This document shows positions 23,571 through 31,962 of a stretch of 64,000 nt of DNA, piece after piece. The position numbers and the translations under genes were made by a program. Source of the DNA: Gottfriedia solisilvae (GTDB lineage: Bacteria > Bacillota > Bacilli > Bacillales > Bacillaceae_G); contig NZ_NETJ01000002.1 in NCBI RefSeq assembly GCF_002128405.1, positions 558,001 through 622,000 on the forward strand, written 5' to 3'. Under the pieces are notes generated by a model, which was given only the letters and a program-made list of their open reading frames with translations, was not told the DNA's origin and ran no database searches. Positions within the stretch are counted from its first letter, which is position 1, and every line of letters starts with the position of its first letter.

Positions 23571-23629
23571 TCTAACAAGAGCGTTAGTTCAACAGAATCA
23601 AGAGTCGCAAATGCGGCTTTTTTCATTTT
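23571..23629 (+). repeat. Dispersed element, copy 22
   Basis: TCTAACAAGAGCGTTAGTTC plus terminator AGTCGCAAATGCGGCT with T-run. Confidence 0.75.
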
Positions 23630-23749
23630 AAAAGTCACTTAATCGAATGTATTTTTGAAAAAGGTGATTAAAAGACTTTTGCCGAATAATTGAAAAAATT
23701 ACAATATTCGTAGGTACAGATGTCATTATATATTCTCGGGGAATTAGAA

Positions 23750-23830
23750 ATGTATGTTTTGCCAATAGTTGCGTTTTATTGGTTTGCACGATTTGTTAAA
23801 GCTTATGAATCAAAAAACAAACGTAATTAA
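23750..23830 (+). CDS. Single-TM micropeptide (26 aa)
   Basis: MYVLPIVAFYWFARFVKAYE plus SKNKRN: one TM helix and a basic tail. CGGGGAA lies 8 nt before the ATG; an alternative in-frame ATG at 23720 would add ten residues. The repeat begins 15 bp after the stop, the cassette spacing, which argues that this is the gene of the unit. Confidence 0.4.
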   Translation: MYVLPIVAFYWFARFVKAYESKNKRN

Positions 23831-23844
23831 TGGAAAGCCTTGTT

Positions 23845-23925
23845 CAACTAATGCATGCGTTAGTTGCAACACGAAAAGCTGCCTAGCAGCCTTTTTTTGT
23901 TCAAACTGGTAGTTTATTTAAACAT
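23845..23925 (+). repeat. Dispersed element, copy 23 (complete)
   Basis: CAACTAATGCATGCGTTAG palindrome (preceded by GTT, so reading GTTCAAC), terminator GCTGCCTAGCAGC with T-run, tail CAAACTGGTAGTTTATTTAA. Confidence 0.85.
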
Positions 23926-24029
23926 AGAAAGATCGAAGAGAAGGGAATATCATTCAAAGACAAGAATTAACATATAATGGAAAAATAAAGTGGGTCTTAT
24001 ATAAATAATTAAAAAAGGAGGTCAAGTAT

Positions 24030-24263
24030 TTGAAAAAGTCAGTAGGGGCAATTTATGTATTAATTTCTCTATTTATGTTTTTTCTCATTCCACTTGTAGA
24101 AAGTTTAAGTAAAACAATATGTAATTCAAGTGCTATTTGTCTAAATAGTGACAATAATTATGCACAAATCGAAGGTGTAATATGGATTCCAATTATTACA
24201 TTGTTAATTGGAGTATGTATTATTTTTAGTAATGAATTAACAAAGTGGTTCAAACTTAAGTGA
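24030..24263 (+). CDS. Small two-TM membrane protein
   Basis: A 77-residue protein with two TM helices (GAIYVLISLFMFFLIPLVES, WIPIITLLIGVCIIFSNEL) separated by a polar loop with two cysteines (ICNSSAICLNSDN). A near-consensus AAGGAGGTC precedes the TTG start. Stand-alone unit; repeat 45 bp after the stop. Confidence 0.6.
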   Translation: MKKSVGAIYVLISLFMFFLIPLVESLSKTICNSSAICLNSDNNYAQIEGVIWIPIITLLIGVCIIFSNELTKWFKLK

Positions 24264-24307
24264 TAATCTTTGAATACATAAATATTAATTATGTTTAACT
24301 TTGTTGA

Positions 24308-24372
24308 CAACTAACACATGCGTTAGTTGAAGAACAAGAAGGTCTAGTTTGGCACTCACCTTTTTTATTATG
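24308..24372 (+). repeat. Dispersed element, copy 24
   Basis: CAACTAACACATGCGTTAGT palindrome and an imperfect terminator ending in TTTTTT; tail eroded. Confidence 0.8.
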
Positions 24373-24510
24373 TAATGAGCAATAAAGCTGAATTAACAAA
24401 GAACTAGGCTTTTCTTAATGAATTTAATAGAGGTAATAGAATACGATATTTAATTTGGTATTGTTCATTCTGTAAACCAATAATAATTTTGTCATTGGAG
24501 GAAGTTGTGT

Positions 24511-24948
24511 ATGAGCAAAATACAAACATTACGGGGATTTGCGACTATTAATTACTGGGCAGATGATATGGAGGCGGCAAAGGCGTGGTACTCGGAGCTG
24601 CTGGGCATTGCGCCTTACTTTGAACGGTCAGGACCAGGTGGTCAACTAGCCTATGCCGAGTTTCGACTTGGAGACTACCAGCACGAACTGGGTCTGATCA
24701 ATCGTCGTTTCGCTCCTACGCAAGCAACGGCTGGCCCTGGTGGTGTCATCATGTACTGGCACGTAGACGATGTGAAAGCCACACTTAACAAGTTGAAGGA
24801 AATGGGAGCGGAAGAATACGAACCGCTCACACATCGAGGTGAGGCGGGATTTATCACGGCTTCCGTAACTGATCCATTTGGTAATGTACTGGGTATTATG
24901 TACAATCCGCACTATTTGGAGATGTTGAATACCATAATTAAAGGGTGA
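24511..24948 (+). CDS. VOC-family (glyoxalase/bleomycin-resistance-like) protein
   Basis: A 145-residue two-module VOC protein: NYWADDMEAAKAWYSELLGI starts module one, YWHVDDVKATLNKLKEMGAE module two, and VTDPFGNVLGIMYNPH is the usual closing strand. GGAGGAA precedes the ATG at 24511 (an upstream in-frame TTG at 24505 is possible). Its G+C is far above its neighbours, about 53-57% over two 60-base lines counted by hand, which points to recent acquisition. Substrate unknown. Confidence 0.85.
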   Translation: MSKIQTLRGFATINYWADDMEAAKAWYSELLGIAPYFERSGPGGQLAYAEFRLGDYQHELGLINRRFAPTQATAGPGGVIMYWHVDDVKATLNKLKEMGAEEYEPLTHRGEAGFITASVTDPFGNVLGIMYNPHYLEMLNTIIKG

Positions 24949-25022
24949 CCAGAGTAATGGCAATATAAAACATAGAGTTGTATTAAAAAAGATTGATAAT
25001 CAAAATAATTAGTTTCCTTATA

Positions 25023-25112
25023 CAACTAACACATGCGTTAGTTGAACAACATGATCGACTGTTTAGTCGATTTTTTTATTACTCTAAATGGCAGAATAAT
25101 TGAACAAGGAAA
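25023..25112 (+). repeat. Dispersed element, copy 25 (complete)
   Basis: Palindrome 25023-25046, terminator ATCGACTGTTTAGTCGAT with T-run, tail CTAAATGGCAGAATAATTGA then ACAAGGAAA. Confidence 0.85.
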
Positions 25113-25179
25113 GCAACACTTTATTGTCGAAATAGGTTAATAGATAAATTTATTAATCAAACTAATAGGAGTGTTTGAT

Positions 25180-25383
25180 ATGAAAAGGATTTGTAATCAA
25201 TGCCAAACTGAAATGATAGAAGAATGTAAAGTAACTGTTGAAGGTGACTTGAGTGGTATTAAAATTAGTCAAAAAGGTAAAGGATTTTTCAATAATATAT
25301 CAGCAAAAACAAAAGCAGCTATATGCCCAAATTGTGGTTATGTTGCTTTTTATATTGACGAGTACAAAGAATTTAAAAAGTAA
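25180..25383 (+). CDS. Small zinc-ribbon-like protein
   Basis: A 67-residue protein with two CxxC knuckles (RICNQCQTEM and AAICPNCGYVAF) about 40 residues apart, the layout of a zinc ribbon. AGGAG is correctly spaced for the ATG at 25180. Similar short zinc-ribbon proteins are frequent in Bacillus; function unknown. Repeat 10 bp after the stop. Confidence 0.65.
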   Translation: MKRICNQCQTEMIEECKVTVEGDLSGIKISQKGKGFFNNISAKTKAAICPNCGYVAFYIDEYKEFKK

Positions 25384-25392
25384 ATCCTGATG

Positions 25393-25414
25393 TAACTAAC
25401 TCATGCGTTAGTTA
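25393..25414 (+). repeat. Dispersed palindrome, copy 26 (no terminator)
   Basis: TAACTAACTCATGCGTTAGT lies only about 30 bp before the ribosome site of the next gene, so neither terminator nor promoter fits between. Confidence 0.8.
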
Positions 25415-25447
25415 TGTTACTTACTGGAAAAAGGGAGAGAGCAATAA

Positions 25448-26380
25448 ATGGAAAAAGAAGTACAAAAGTTTAGTATTAAACATCCGACAGTAGAAGATGC
25501 TCAATCGATTACTGATTTGGTGTCATTATGTGATATTGAGGAAATAGGTGAACCAGATATTACTTTGTCAGATGTCCTGGATATGTGGAATTCTATACAG
25601 ATTGAAACAGATGCTTGGATTGTACTTTCGACAACTAACGAAATAATCGGATATGGTTTTGTTGAGATAACAGGGGCTAACAGAATGGATACTTGTGTAT
25701 TTGTACACCCTCAGTATAAAAATCAAGGAATTGGTTCAGTTTTATTAAAGAAAGTAGAGGAACGAGCAAAGGTTTTAGCTAAAGGTAAAGATGGTGGGCA
25801 AAAGTTAATGAACCAAATTCCTTTTACTAATACCGCTGCTAGGGATCTGGTAGAGAATAGGGGATATCGATTCAGCAGGTTGTATGAAAGAATGAAAATC
25901 GAATTAGAAGGTCAACCAATTCAACCGCTATTACCAGAGGGAATAACGTTACAATCCTTTCAAGCCAATTATGATGAAAATACTCTATTCTCGTTATATG
26001 ACGAGACATTCCGAGATGCATGGGGTTATACCAAAAAAGATTCATCAACATGGATTTCTCAAAAACAGGGTGAAGGATACGACCCAAGCCTTTGGATTAT
26101 TGCGTGGAAGGATTCTAAACCAGTAGGATTTTTAATGAGTAGGATGCAAGATGATGGGTTATTTATTGATTTACTAGGAGTAAAAAGTGATTATAGAAAA
26201 CATGGAATAGGTAAGGCAATGCTACTTCATATATTCGGGCTAGCATACCAACGTAAACAAAAAACAATCTTATTGTTTGTAGATACTGATAGCCTAACAA
26301 ATGCTAACCGCTTATACCAAAATGTGGGAATGTTTCCCCATTCTCAAACAGCTATTTATATGAAGGAACTTACTATCTAA
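25448..26380 (+). CDS. Tandem-domain GNAT acetyltransferase
   Basis: This 310-residue protein has two GNAT folds. The first carries the acetyl-CoA loop HPQYKNQGIGSVLLKKV (about residues 92-108), the second KSDYRKHGIGKAMLLHI (about 250-266). AAGGGAGAG precedes the ATG. It follows repeat copy 26 directly and may be cotranscribed with the zinc-ribbon gene. Acceptor substrate unknown. Confidence 0.9.
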   Translation: MEKEVQKFSIKHPTVEDAQSITDLVSLCDIEEIGEPDITLSDVLDMWNSIQIETDAWIVLSTTNEIIGYGFVEITGANRMDTCVFVHPQYKNQGIGSVLLKKVEERAKVLAKGKDGGQKLMNQIPFTNTAARDLVENRGYRFSRLYERMKIELEGQPIQPLLPEGITLQSFQANYDENTLFSLYDETFRDAWGYTKKDSSTWISQKQGEGYDPSLWIIAWKDSKPVGFLMSRMQDDGLFIDLLGVKSDYRKHGIGKAMLLHIFGLAYQRKQKTILLFVDTDSLTNANRLYQNVGMFPHSQTAIYMKELTI

Positions 26381-26544
26381 CTGTTTTCTCGAAAAAACCA
26401 CAGAATATTAGCTTTGTTTAGTTACATAAGGAATAGGTTGCTGAATATATGGAAAAGAAACTGGTTTTTAAGGAATATAAATAGTCATTGAGCATAGAAT
26501 TTTCAGAAAAAACATAGTATAGATTGGCTGAATGGAGCGGGAAT

Positions 26545-27009
26545 ATGAAAAAAAGAGAAATCTTCTGGAGCGTCAGTCTTTTCCTTTCTTTTCTTGGTTT
26601 CTATCTCATAGAAAACGTATTTACGATTAAACCTAATGTTATTTCGGGGAATGGGAATCTTGCTATTTTAGCTATACTGTTTTTCTCGCCGATTTTTATT
26701 ACGAGTTACTTCTTAACATATAAACAGGCAAGGCAAATAGCCAACAATACAAAAAATAGAAAAATAGCAGTCATTCTATCTTGTTTTATCGTATGCTTTA
26801 CAGTATTGATCTTTATATTAGTAGATTATACAAGTGAACTCTTCGTTGCTTTAGGTGGAACACCTTCTAATCCTGATTCAAGAATTTACCGTTTTGGTTG
26901 GTTTAATCAGTATACAAATAGCATCTATTTTAATGTTTATACTTTTTTATTAACACATATAATGGTGGTCATCGTCGGTATCCTATCCTTCGTAAGAAAA
27001 AACAATTAG
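26545..27009 (+). CDS. Four-TM membrane protein
   Basis: A 154-residue protein with four hydrophobic segments (FWSVSLFLSFLGFYLIENVF, LAILAILFFSPIFITSYFLT, IAVILSCFIVCFTVLIFILV, FNVYTFLLTHIMVVIVGILS). GGAGCGGG precedes the ATG at 26545. No family recognised. Ends 11 bp before a very strong terminator. Confidence 0.6.
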   Translation: MKKREIFWSVSLFLSFLGFYLIENVFTIKPNVISGNGNLAILAILFFSPIFITSYFLTYKQARQIANNTKNRKIAVILSCFIVCFTVLIFILVDYTSELFVALGGTPSNPDSRIYRFGWFNQYTNSIYFNVYTFLLTHIMVVIVGILSFVRKNN

Positions 27010-27019
27010 ACAACTCGAT

Positions 27020-27076
27020 AACTAAACGAAAAACGCTTGGGAGATCCAAGCGTTTTTCGTTTAGTCGATTTTTTTA
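27020..27076 (+). terminator. Strong terminator occupying a repeat position
   Basis: A perfect 20-bp stem begins ACTAAACGAAAAACGCTTGG with a 5-nt loop, followed by TCGATTTTTTTATT and a degenerate tail (GATAGCAGCAGAGTTAAAT). The flanking terminator end and tail match the dispersed element, so the palindrome appears to have been replaced or fused with the terminator. Confidence 0.9.
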
Positions 27077-27195
27077 TTAAGCTTGATAGCAGCAGAGTTA
27101 AATTAGAAAAGGTATATTCAATAAGTTGACGAAATGTAATATGTACTGAATATTATTGAACTTAGAAAAATTAAGTTAAGGGGAATTCGTATATA

Positions 27196-27264
27196 TTGAA
27201 GAAAATAATTATAGAATCATTTATTTTTATACAACTAACGAGAGCGTTAGTTGCAGAGAACTAA
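27196..27264 (+). CDS. Nearly empty cassette: 22-codon remnant
   Basis: AAGGGG followed by TTG opens LKKIIIESFIFIQLTRALVA, whose last third is translated palindrome. The unit between two repeats holds a start region but almost no gene, as if the body was deleted. Confidence 0.2.
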   Translation: MKKIIIESFIFIQLTRALVAEN

Positions 27265-27316
27265 GACTGTTTCGCTAGCCTTTTTATTATTTTAATGGCA
27301 GTTTAGTTCAATAAAG
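27232..27316 (+). repeat. Dispersed element, copy 27 (complete)
   Basis: Palindrome 27232-27255 (AGAG centre), imperfect terminator with T-run, tail AATGGCAGTTTAGTTCAATA. Confidence 0.85.
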
Positions 27317-27377
27317 TTTTATTTGAATGATGAAATTTTTAAAAGTACATTAGTATAAATTATGAGGTGAGAACTTA

Positions 27378-27923
27378 ATGGAAAATGGATTAATTGAATC
27401 TATGAGAATAAAGCTATTACCAGTTTCATTAGAACACTCAAAAGACTTATTTATCGTATATAGTGATGATTTAACAACACAATATGTACCTAGAGAAAGA
27501 CATACTAAATTGGTAGAAACTGAGGAATTAATATTAAGATTTATAAATTTAGTTAAGGAACAAAAAGGTCTTGTTTATACTATTGTAAATAAAGAAGAAC
27601 AAACAATTATTGGTAATGCAGGTATATATGGATTAGATTTAGAGAATAAAAAGGCTTTTTTAGGAGCTGTAATACATAGTAACTATTGGAGTAAAGGTTT
27701 TGTAACGGAAACTCTTAATAAACTGATTGAAATTTGCTTTAAGGAATTAAACCTGGTCAGAGTTGAAGGGAGTTGTGCAGAAGACAATATCGCTTCAGAA
27801 AAAATAATGCAGAAAATTGGAATGACCTATGAAGGAACTTTAAGGTCTAATGTAATTATTAACGGGAAAAATACAAACTCAAAAGTATATTCTATCTTAG
27901 ATAAAGAATTCTTATGTAACTAA
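27378..27923 (+). CDS. GNAT acetyltransferase, RimJ/RimL type
   Basis: A 181-residue GNAT with the acetyl-CoA-binding stretch SNYWSKGFVTETLNKLIEIC and the following RVEGSCAEDNIASEKIMQKI typical of ribosomal-protein-serine/alanine-type acetyltransferases. GAGGTGAG precedes the ATG. The stop codon TAA lies inside the palindrome of copy 28, so gene and repeat overlap by 7 bases. Confidence 0.9.
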   Translation: MENGLIESMRIKLLPVSLEHSKDLFIVYSDDLTTQYVPRERHTKLVETEELILRFINLVKEQKGLVYTIVNKEEQTIIGNAGIYGLDLENKKAFLGAVIHSNYWSKGFVTETLNKLIEICFKELNLVRVEGSCAEDNIASEKIMQKIGMTYEGTLRSNVIINGKNTNSKVYSILDKEFLCN

Positions 27924-28008
27924 CGCATGCGTTAGTTGAACGAGATCACGAGTCGCTAATGCGGCTTTTTTTATTGGACTAACTGGCAGTATTAGTTGAA
28001 TAGGGAAT
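27917..28008 (+). repeat. Dispersed element, copy 28 (complete)
   Basis: Perfect TAACTAACGCATGCGTTAGT palindrome, terminator AGTCGCTAATGCGGCT with T-run, tail GACTAACTGGCAGTATTAGT then TGAAT. The following 250 bp to 28263 hold no recognisable gene. Confidence 0.9.
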
Positions 28009-28263
28009 ATTGATATTTTAAATGGAAAACTGATTTAAATTTTAGGAACGACGAACTACTTTAGTCATTACTTTCTTTATAAGGAAATAGGAGCCTTTCA
28101 TCGTAAAAATGAAGTATAGAAGGGATATGATTGCGTTAGGAGAGGTTTAGATTTTGGTGTAGTCACTTGTATGAGGAATCCACTTTTTTACTTTTTTAAC
28201 ATTGATTGTAAAATAATTCATAAAATATAAAATGTACAAAAGTGTTTATAAGGAGTGAAGTGC

Positions 28264-29607
28264 ATGGGATCTACACAGTTAACAGGTCGAGTAATCTTTA
28301 AAGGAGCCCCCGGCTATAAAGAAGCCGTTAAGAATTGGAATCCCTATGTTGATACCTTACCTTATGTCTTTGTTTTTGCTCAAAATGAATTCGATGTAAG
28401 TAATGCCATTATTTGGGCCCGTGAGAATAATGTTCCCTTGCGTGTTAGAAGTGGCAGGCATGCTCTTGATAAGAACCTCTCAGTAGTAAAGGGGGGTGTT
28501 GTTATTGATGTGAGTGACATGCAGAACGTACACTTAGATAAAATGAATTCAACTGCAACCGTACAAACAGGTATTCACGTGGGCCCACTAGTAAAAGGAT
28601 TAGCTCGAGAAGGGTTTATGGCTCCCTTTGGAGACAGCCCAACCGTTGGCATCGGAGGAATTACGATGGGGGGTGGATTTGGAGTACTCTCACGATCGAT
28701 AGGTCTGATAAGTGATAACCTCGTTGCATTGAAAACGGTGGATGCAAAAGGTAGAATTCTTGAAGCAAATCAGTACCGAAATGAGGATTTATTTTGGGCT
28801 TCTAGAGGCGGAGGGGGAGGTAATTTTGGATATAATACTGAATACACGTTCAAAGTTCGTCGTGCCCCTAAAACAACAACCGTTTTTAATATCATTTGGC
28901 CATGGGAACAATTGGAAACGGTTTTTAGAGCTTGGCAGCGATGGGCACCGTTTGTGGATGAACGATTAGGTTGTTTACTTGAGATTTACAGTAAAATAAA
29001 TGGTCTATGTCATGCAGAAGGAATTTTCCAGGGTTCAAAAACTGAGCTGATTAAATTATTGAAACCTTTAACAAATGCTGGAACCCCGTCAGAAATAATC
29101 ATAGAAACATTACCTTATCCAGACGCTATTGATTTCTTAGACCCTGACGAACCAATCCCTGGTAGATCTGATCAGAGTGTTAAATTCTCCTCGGCTTGGG
29201 GACTTAATCTTTGGTCTGAAAAACCTATTGCAATTATGAAGCAATTTTTAGAAGAAGCAACTGGGACAGAAGCCAATTTCTTTTTTATAAATTGGGGTGG
29301 TGCTATAAGCAGAGTTCCTAAGCACAAAACAGCCTTTTTTTGGCGCAGACCATTATTTTATACAGAATGGACTGCTAGTTGGGAAAAGAAGGCTCAACAA
29401 ACTATGAATCTTGAATCAGTTGAAAGCGTTAGACAGCAGATGAAACCATATGTAACGGGTTCATATGTCAATGTTCCAGACCAAAATATTGAAAATTTTG
29501 GAGAAGCATATTACGGCTCTAATTTTGAAAGGCTGCAAAGAGTAAAGGCGAAATATGATCCAGAAAATTTATTTCATTTCCCACAGAGTATACCACCATC
29601 TTTTTAA
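28264..29607 (+). CDS. FAD-linked (berberine-bridge-type) oxidoreductase, YgaK/CotQ-like
   Basis: This 447-residue protein has the PCMH-type FAD domain: VPLRVRSGRHALDKNLSVVK with the histidine that commonly binds FAD covalently, GIGGITMGGGFGVLSRSIGL, and the C-terminal BBE motif YYGSNFERLQRVKAKYDPEN then LFHFPQSI. Size and motifs fit B. subtilis YgaK and the spore-coat protein CotQ. AAGGAG sets the ATG at 28264. Substrate unknown. Confidence 0.85.
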   Translation: MGSTQLTGRVIFKGAPGYKEAVKNWNPYVDTLPYVFVFAQNEFDVSNAIIWARENNVPLRVRSGRHALDKNLSVVKGGVVIDVSDMQNVHLDKMNSTATVQTGIHVGPLVKGLAREGFMAPFGDSPTVGIGGITMGGGFGVLSRSIGLISDNLVALKTVDAKGRILEANQYRNEDLFWASRGGGGGNFGYNTEYTFKVRRAPKTTTVFNIIWPWEQLETVFRAWQRWAPFVDERLGCLLEIYSKINGLCHAEGIFQGSKTELIKLLKPLTNAGTPSEIIIETLPYPDAIDFLDPDEPIPGRSDQSVKFSSAWGLNLWSEKPIAIMKQFLEEATGTEANFFFINWGGAISRVPKHKTAFFWRRPLFYTEWTASWEKKAQQTMNLESVESVRQQMKPYVTGSYVNVPDQNIENFGEAYYGSNFERLQRVKAKYDPENLFHFPQSIPPSF

Positions 29608-29650
29608 ATAGTTAATTTGTCTTGAAAAAAAAATAAAAGCCCTGCGTTTT

Positions 29651-29720
29651 AAACTGCACCTAAATTGTTAGAAACCATCAAACAATTTAAGTGCAGTTTT
29701 AATATGAAGAAGTTTACATT
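29651..29720 (+). repeat. 70-bp hairpin repeat, copy A (also at 33645-33715)
   Basis: AAACTGCAC then TAAATTGTT pairs with AACAATTTA then GTGCAGTTT, followed by a distal AAGTTTACATT shared with copy B. It works as the terminator of the FAD oxidoreductase gene. The conserved flank beyond the stem suggests a small dispersed element. Confidence 0.75.
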
Positions 29721-29726
29721 CTTAAT

Positions 29727-29790
29727 TAACTAACGCATGTGTTAGTGATCAAGACTATGAGTTGCTTTCTGCGACTCTTTTTTTATTGCA
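29727..29790 (+). repeat. Dispersed element, copy 29
   Basis: TAACTAACGCATGTGTTAGT palindrome and terminator GAGTTGC / GCGACTC with T-run. From here to 30000 no gene is seen. Confidence 0.8.
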
Positions 29791-30000
29791 CTTATGGAAG
29801 AGGTAAATAAAGTACAATAATAAATAGGCTAATATGCCTTTGAAATTTGAATGACATTATTGAGAAAATTAAGTAAAATACTAAACACTGTCTTGAAGTA
29901 ATGAAAGATTGCTAGCTAAATAGTAGGATACAATTGAAAAACTTTTTATATAAGCCAAATTGATATTTTGTTAGTCTAATTTTTAAAGGGGGAATATACA

Positions 30001-30501
30001 ATGAGCATTAAAAATCGAATAAAGCAATTATTTCCGTTAGTAATGTGTTTATCTATTATTACTGCTTGTTCAAATGATTCAAACGAACAAGTAATTTCCA
30101 AAAAAAAGGAATCTACGAAATTAAAAAGTGGAAATTTTGTATTGCAAATAAAAACACCCACAGAAGTTAGAATGGGTGATAAATTCGAATTAGAAGGTTC
30201 AATTAAATATATTGGAGAGAAGGAAACTTATTTACTTCATGGGAGCAAAGATATTCATTTTGTGATAACGAATGTACATGGACAAAATATTGATGATGAT
30301 ACAGCCTACGCAGGTGTTGGCATGGAAACGAAACTAAAAACAGGGGATGTCTTATCTGAAAAAGAAGGTTATAAAATAAATAAAAAAGGTACATATAATA
30401 TAGCGGTTATTACTAGTTTTGATGAATCAGTAAGTGGAGATATAGAAGATGGTAAGAGAGTTCAAATGAAAATTAATGGATTAAAGTTAATCGTTAAATA
30501 A
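30001..30501 (+). CDS. Lipoprotein, Ig-like (first of a tandem pair)
   Basis: A 166-residue lipoprotein with signal peptide and lipobox (FPLVMCLSIITACS). The mature part (KSGNFVLQIKTPTEVRMGDK through KINGLKLIVK) has the strand pattern of an immunoglobulin-like domain and is paralogous to the next gene. AAGGGGGAA precedes the ATG. Function unknown. Confidence 0.75.
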   Translation: MSIKNRIKQLFPLVMCLSIITACSNDSNEQVISKKKESTKLKSGNFVLQIKTPTEVRMGDKFELEGSIKYIGEKETYLLHGSKDIHFVITNVHGQNIDDDTAYAGVGMETKLKTGDVLSEKEGYKINKKGTYNIAVITSFDESVSGDIEDGKRVQMKINGLKLIVK

Positions 30502-30520
30502 TGAATGGGGGAAAAAGTAA

Positions 30521-31024
30521 ATGCATTTTATTAAAAGAATAAATCCATTGTTAGTATTAACAGTGTGCCTATTTGTTATGAACGGATGTTCAAAAAAACC
30601 TGAGATCTCTAATGAAAAGGTAACAACCAAAGTAACAAATGGAGATTTTGTCATAACTGTCAAAACTCCAAAAGAAGTGGAAGTTGGTAAAAAAATAGAA
30701 CTAGAAAGCTCTATTGAATATATTGGAACGAAGAAAACATATTTAATACATAGAAGCAATGGCAAAGATTTTAATTATTCGATAACAAAAAAACATAGAC
30801 AAAATATAGATGAAATAATTTATCCTATTCACGGCAATGATCAAAATGTAAAAAGAGGTGATGTAATATCCGAAAAAGAAGTTATTACTAAAAATAAAAA
30901 AGGTACATACGAGATTATAGTGGATGTAAATTTTGCAAGTTCAAATAAAGTATATAGTAGAAAAAAAGAAGATTTAAAGCCTATTAAAGTGAAAATTGAA
31001 GGATTGCAATTAAAAATAAAATAA
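30521..31024 (+). CDS. Lipoprotein, Ig-like (second of a tandem pair)
   Basis: A 167-residue paralogue of the preceding protein: lipobox VLTVCLFVMNGCS, then TNGDFVITVKTPKEVEVGKK, EYIGTKKTYLIHRS and the closing KIEGLQLKIK, each matching the neighbour in order. GGGGGAA precedes the ATG; the two genes are 19 bp apart and form one cassette. A duplication without a repeat element between them. Confidence 0.75.
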   Translation: MHFIKRINPLLVLTVCLFVMNGCSKKPEISNEKVTTKVTNGDFVITVKTPKEVEVGKKIELESSIEYIGTKKTYLIHRSNGKDFNYSITKKHRQNIDEIIYPIHGNDQNVKRGDVISEKEVITKNKKGTYEIIVDVNFASSNKVYSRKKEDLKPIKVKIEGLQLKIK

Positions 31025-31096
31025 TAGGTGGATAATGTCCGATAAAATTAGTCATTACTTCAGAACTATTATTCCAAATCAAAATAAAGTCTTGTA

Positions 31097-31183
31097 CAAC
31101 TAACGCATGAGTTAGTTATATAACTTGATCGACTGTATAGTCGATTTTTTTATTAAGCTAAATGGCAGATTTGTTGAAGAAGG
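31097..31183 (+). repeat. Dispersed element, copy 30 (complete)
   Basis: Palindrome 31097-31120 (CATG centre), terminator ATCGACTGTATAGTCGAT with T-run, tail CTAAATGGCAGATTTGTTGA. Confidence 0.85.
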
Positions 31184-31272
31184 ATATTTTCCTGATTTAA
31201 GCGAATTAGGATTTCAAACAAACCTTACACGAATACAGGTATTGAAAATAACAGGAACATAGGAGGTAAGAT

Positions 31273-31710
31273 ATGAAAATTAACAGAATAGATCATGTGA
31301 GTATAAACGTAAATAATCTTTCAGAGGCTAAAGCGTTTTTTCTTGATTTAGGACTTGAATTGCATGCTGAATGGGAAATGGATGGAGAACAGTTGGACAG
31401 AATAGTTGGGCTTAATGATGTTAAGACGGCATGTGTAGGATTGGGGATGCCAGATGGTCAGACATGGATAGAGCTAGTCAAATTTTATACACCGTCAGAT
31501 GAAAAAGATATTCAGCAACCTTTTGCAAATACGCTGGGTATCCGACATATTTGCTTTGCTGTTGAAGATATTGAAGCTATTGTTGCAAAATTGAAAAAGA
31601 AGGGCACGGAAATCTTTAGTGAGATACAGCAATATGAAGAAAGTTATAAGTTATGTTACGTTCGTGGTCCAGAGGGAATTATTTTAGAGTTGGCGGAGAA
31701 AATCAGATAA
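31273..31710 (+). CDS. VOC-family protein (glyoxalase or methylmalonyl-CoA epimerase-like)
   Basis: A 145-residue protein with two beta-alpha-beta modules: IDHVSINVNNLSEAKAFFLD with metal-ligand His8, and GIRHICFAVEDIEAIVAKLK, ending VRGPEGIILELAEKI with a metal-type Glu. TAGGAGG precedes the ATG. A metal-dependent VOC enzyme is likely; the substrate is not predictable. Confidence 0.85.
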   Translation: MKINRIDHVSINVNNLSEAKAFFLDLGLELHAEWEMDGEQLDRIVGLNDVKTACVGLGMPDGQTWIELVKFYTPSDEKDIQQPFANTLGIRHICFAVEDIEAIVAKLKKKGTEIFSEIQQYEESYKLCYVRGPEGIILELAEKIR

Positions 31711-31764
31711 ATATTGAATGGGACTTTAAATAATTTAGATCTCTAATTTTAAAGATTTCTTCTT

Positions 31765-31870
31765 AAACTATCTGGTGCGTTATTTGTACAAGAAGAGTGA
31801 AAAATAGTAATTATGAAAAATCACAAAGCTGTAATTGTTGATTACAAAACAATTGCGGCTTTTATTATTA
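31765..31870 (+). repeat. Dispersed element, copy 31 (degenerate) with strong terminator
   Basis: AAACTATCTGGTGCGTTATT is a decayed palindrome. The terminator (AAGCTGTAATTGTT with AACAATTGCGGCTT, two G-U pairs) is followed by TTATTATT. Confidence 0.55.
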
Positions 31871-31962
31871 AATTTTATTAGCAAATTAACAGAATTTAAA
31901 AAACTAAAAAATCAGGATTGTATTATACTTAAATTAATAATTTGAGGGAGTATTTTACAAAA

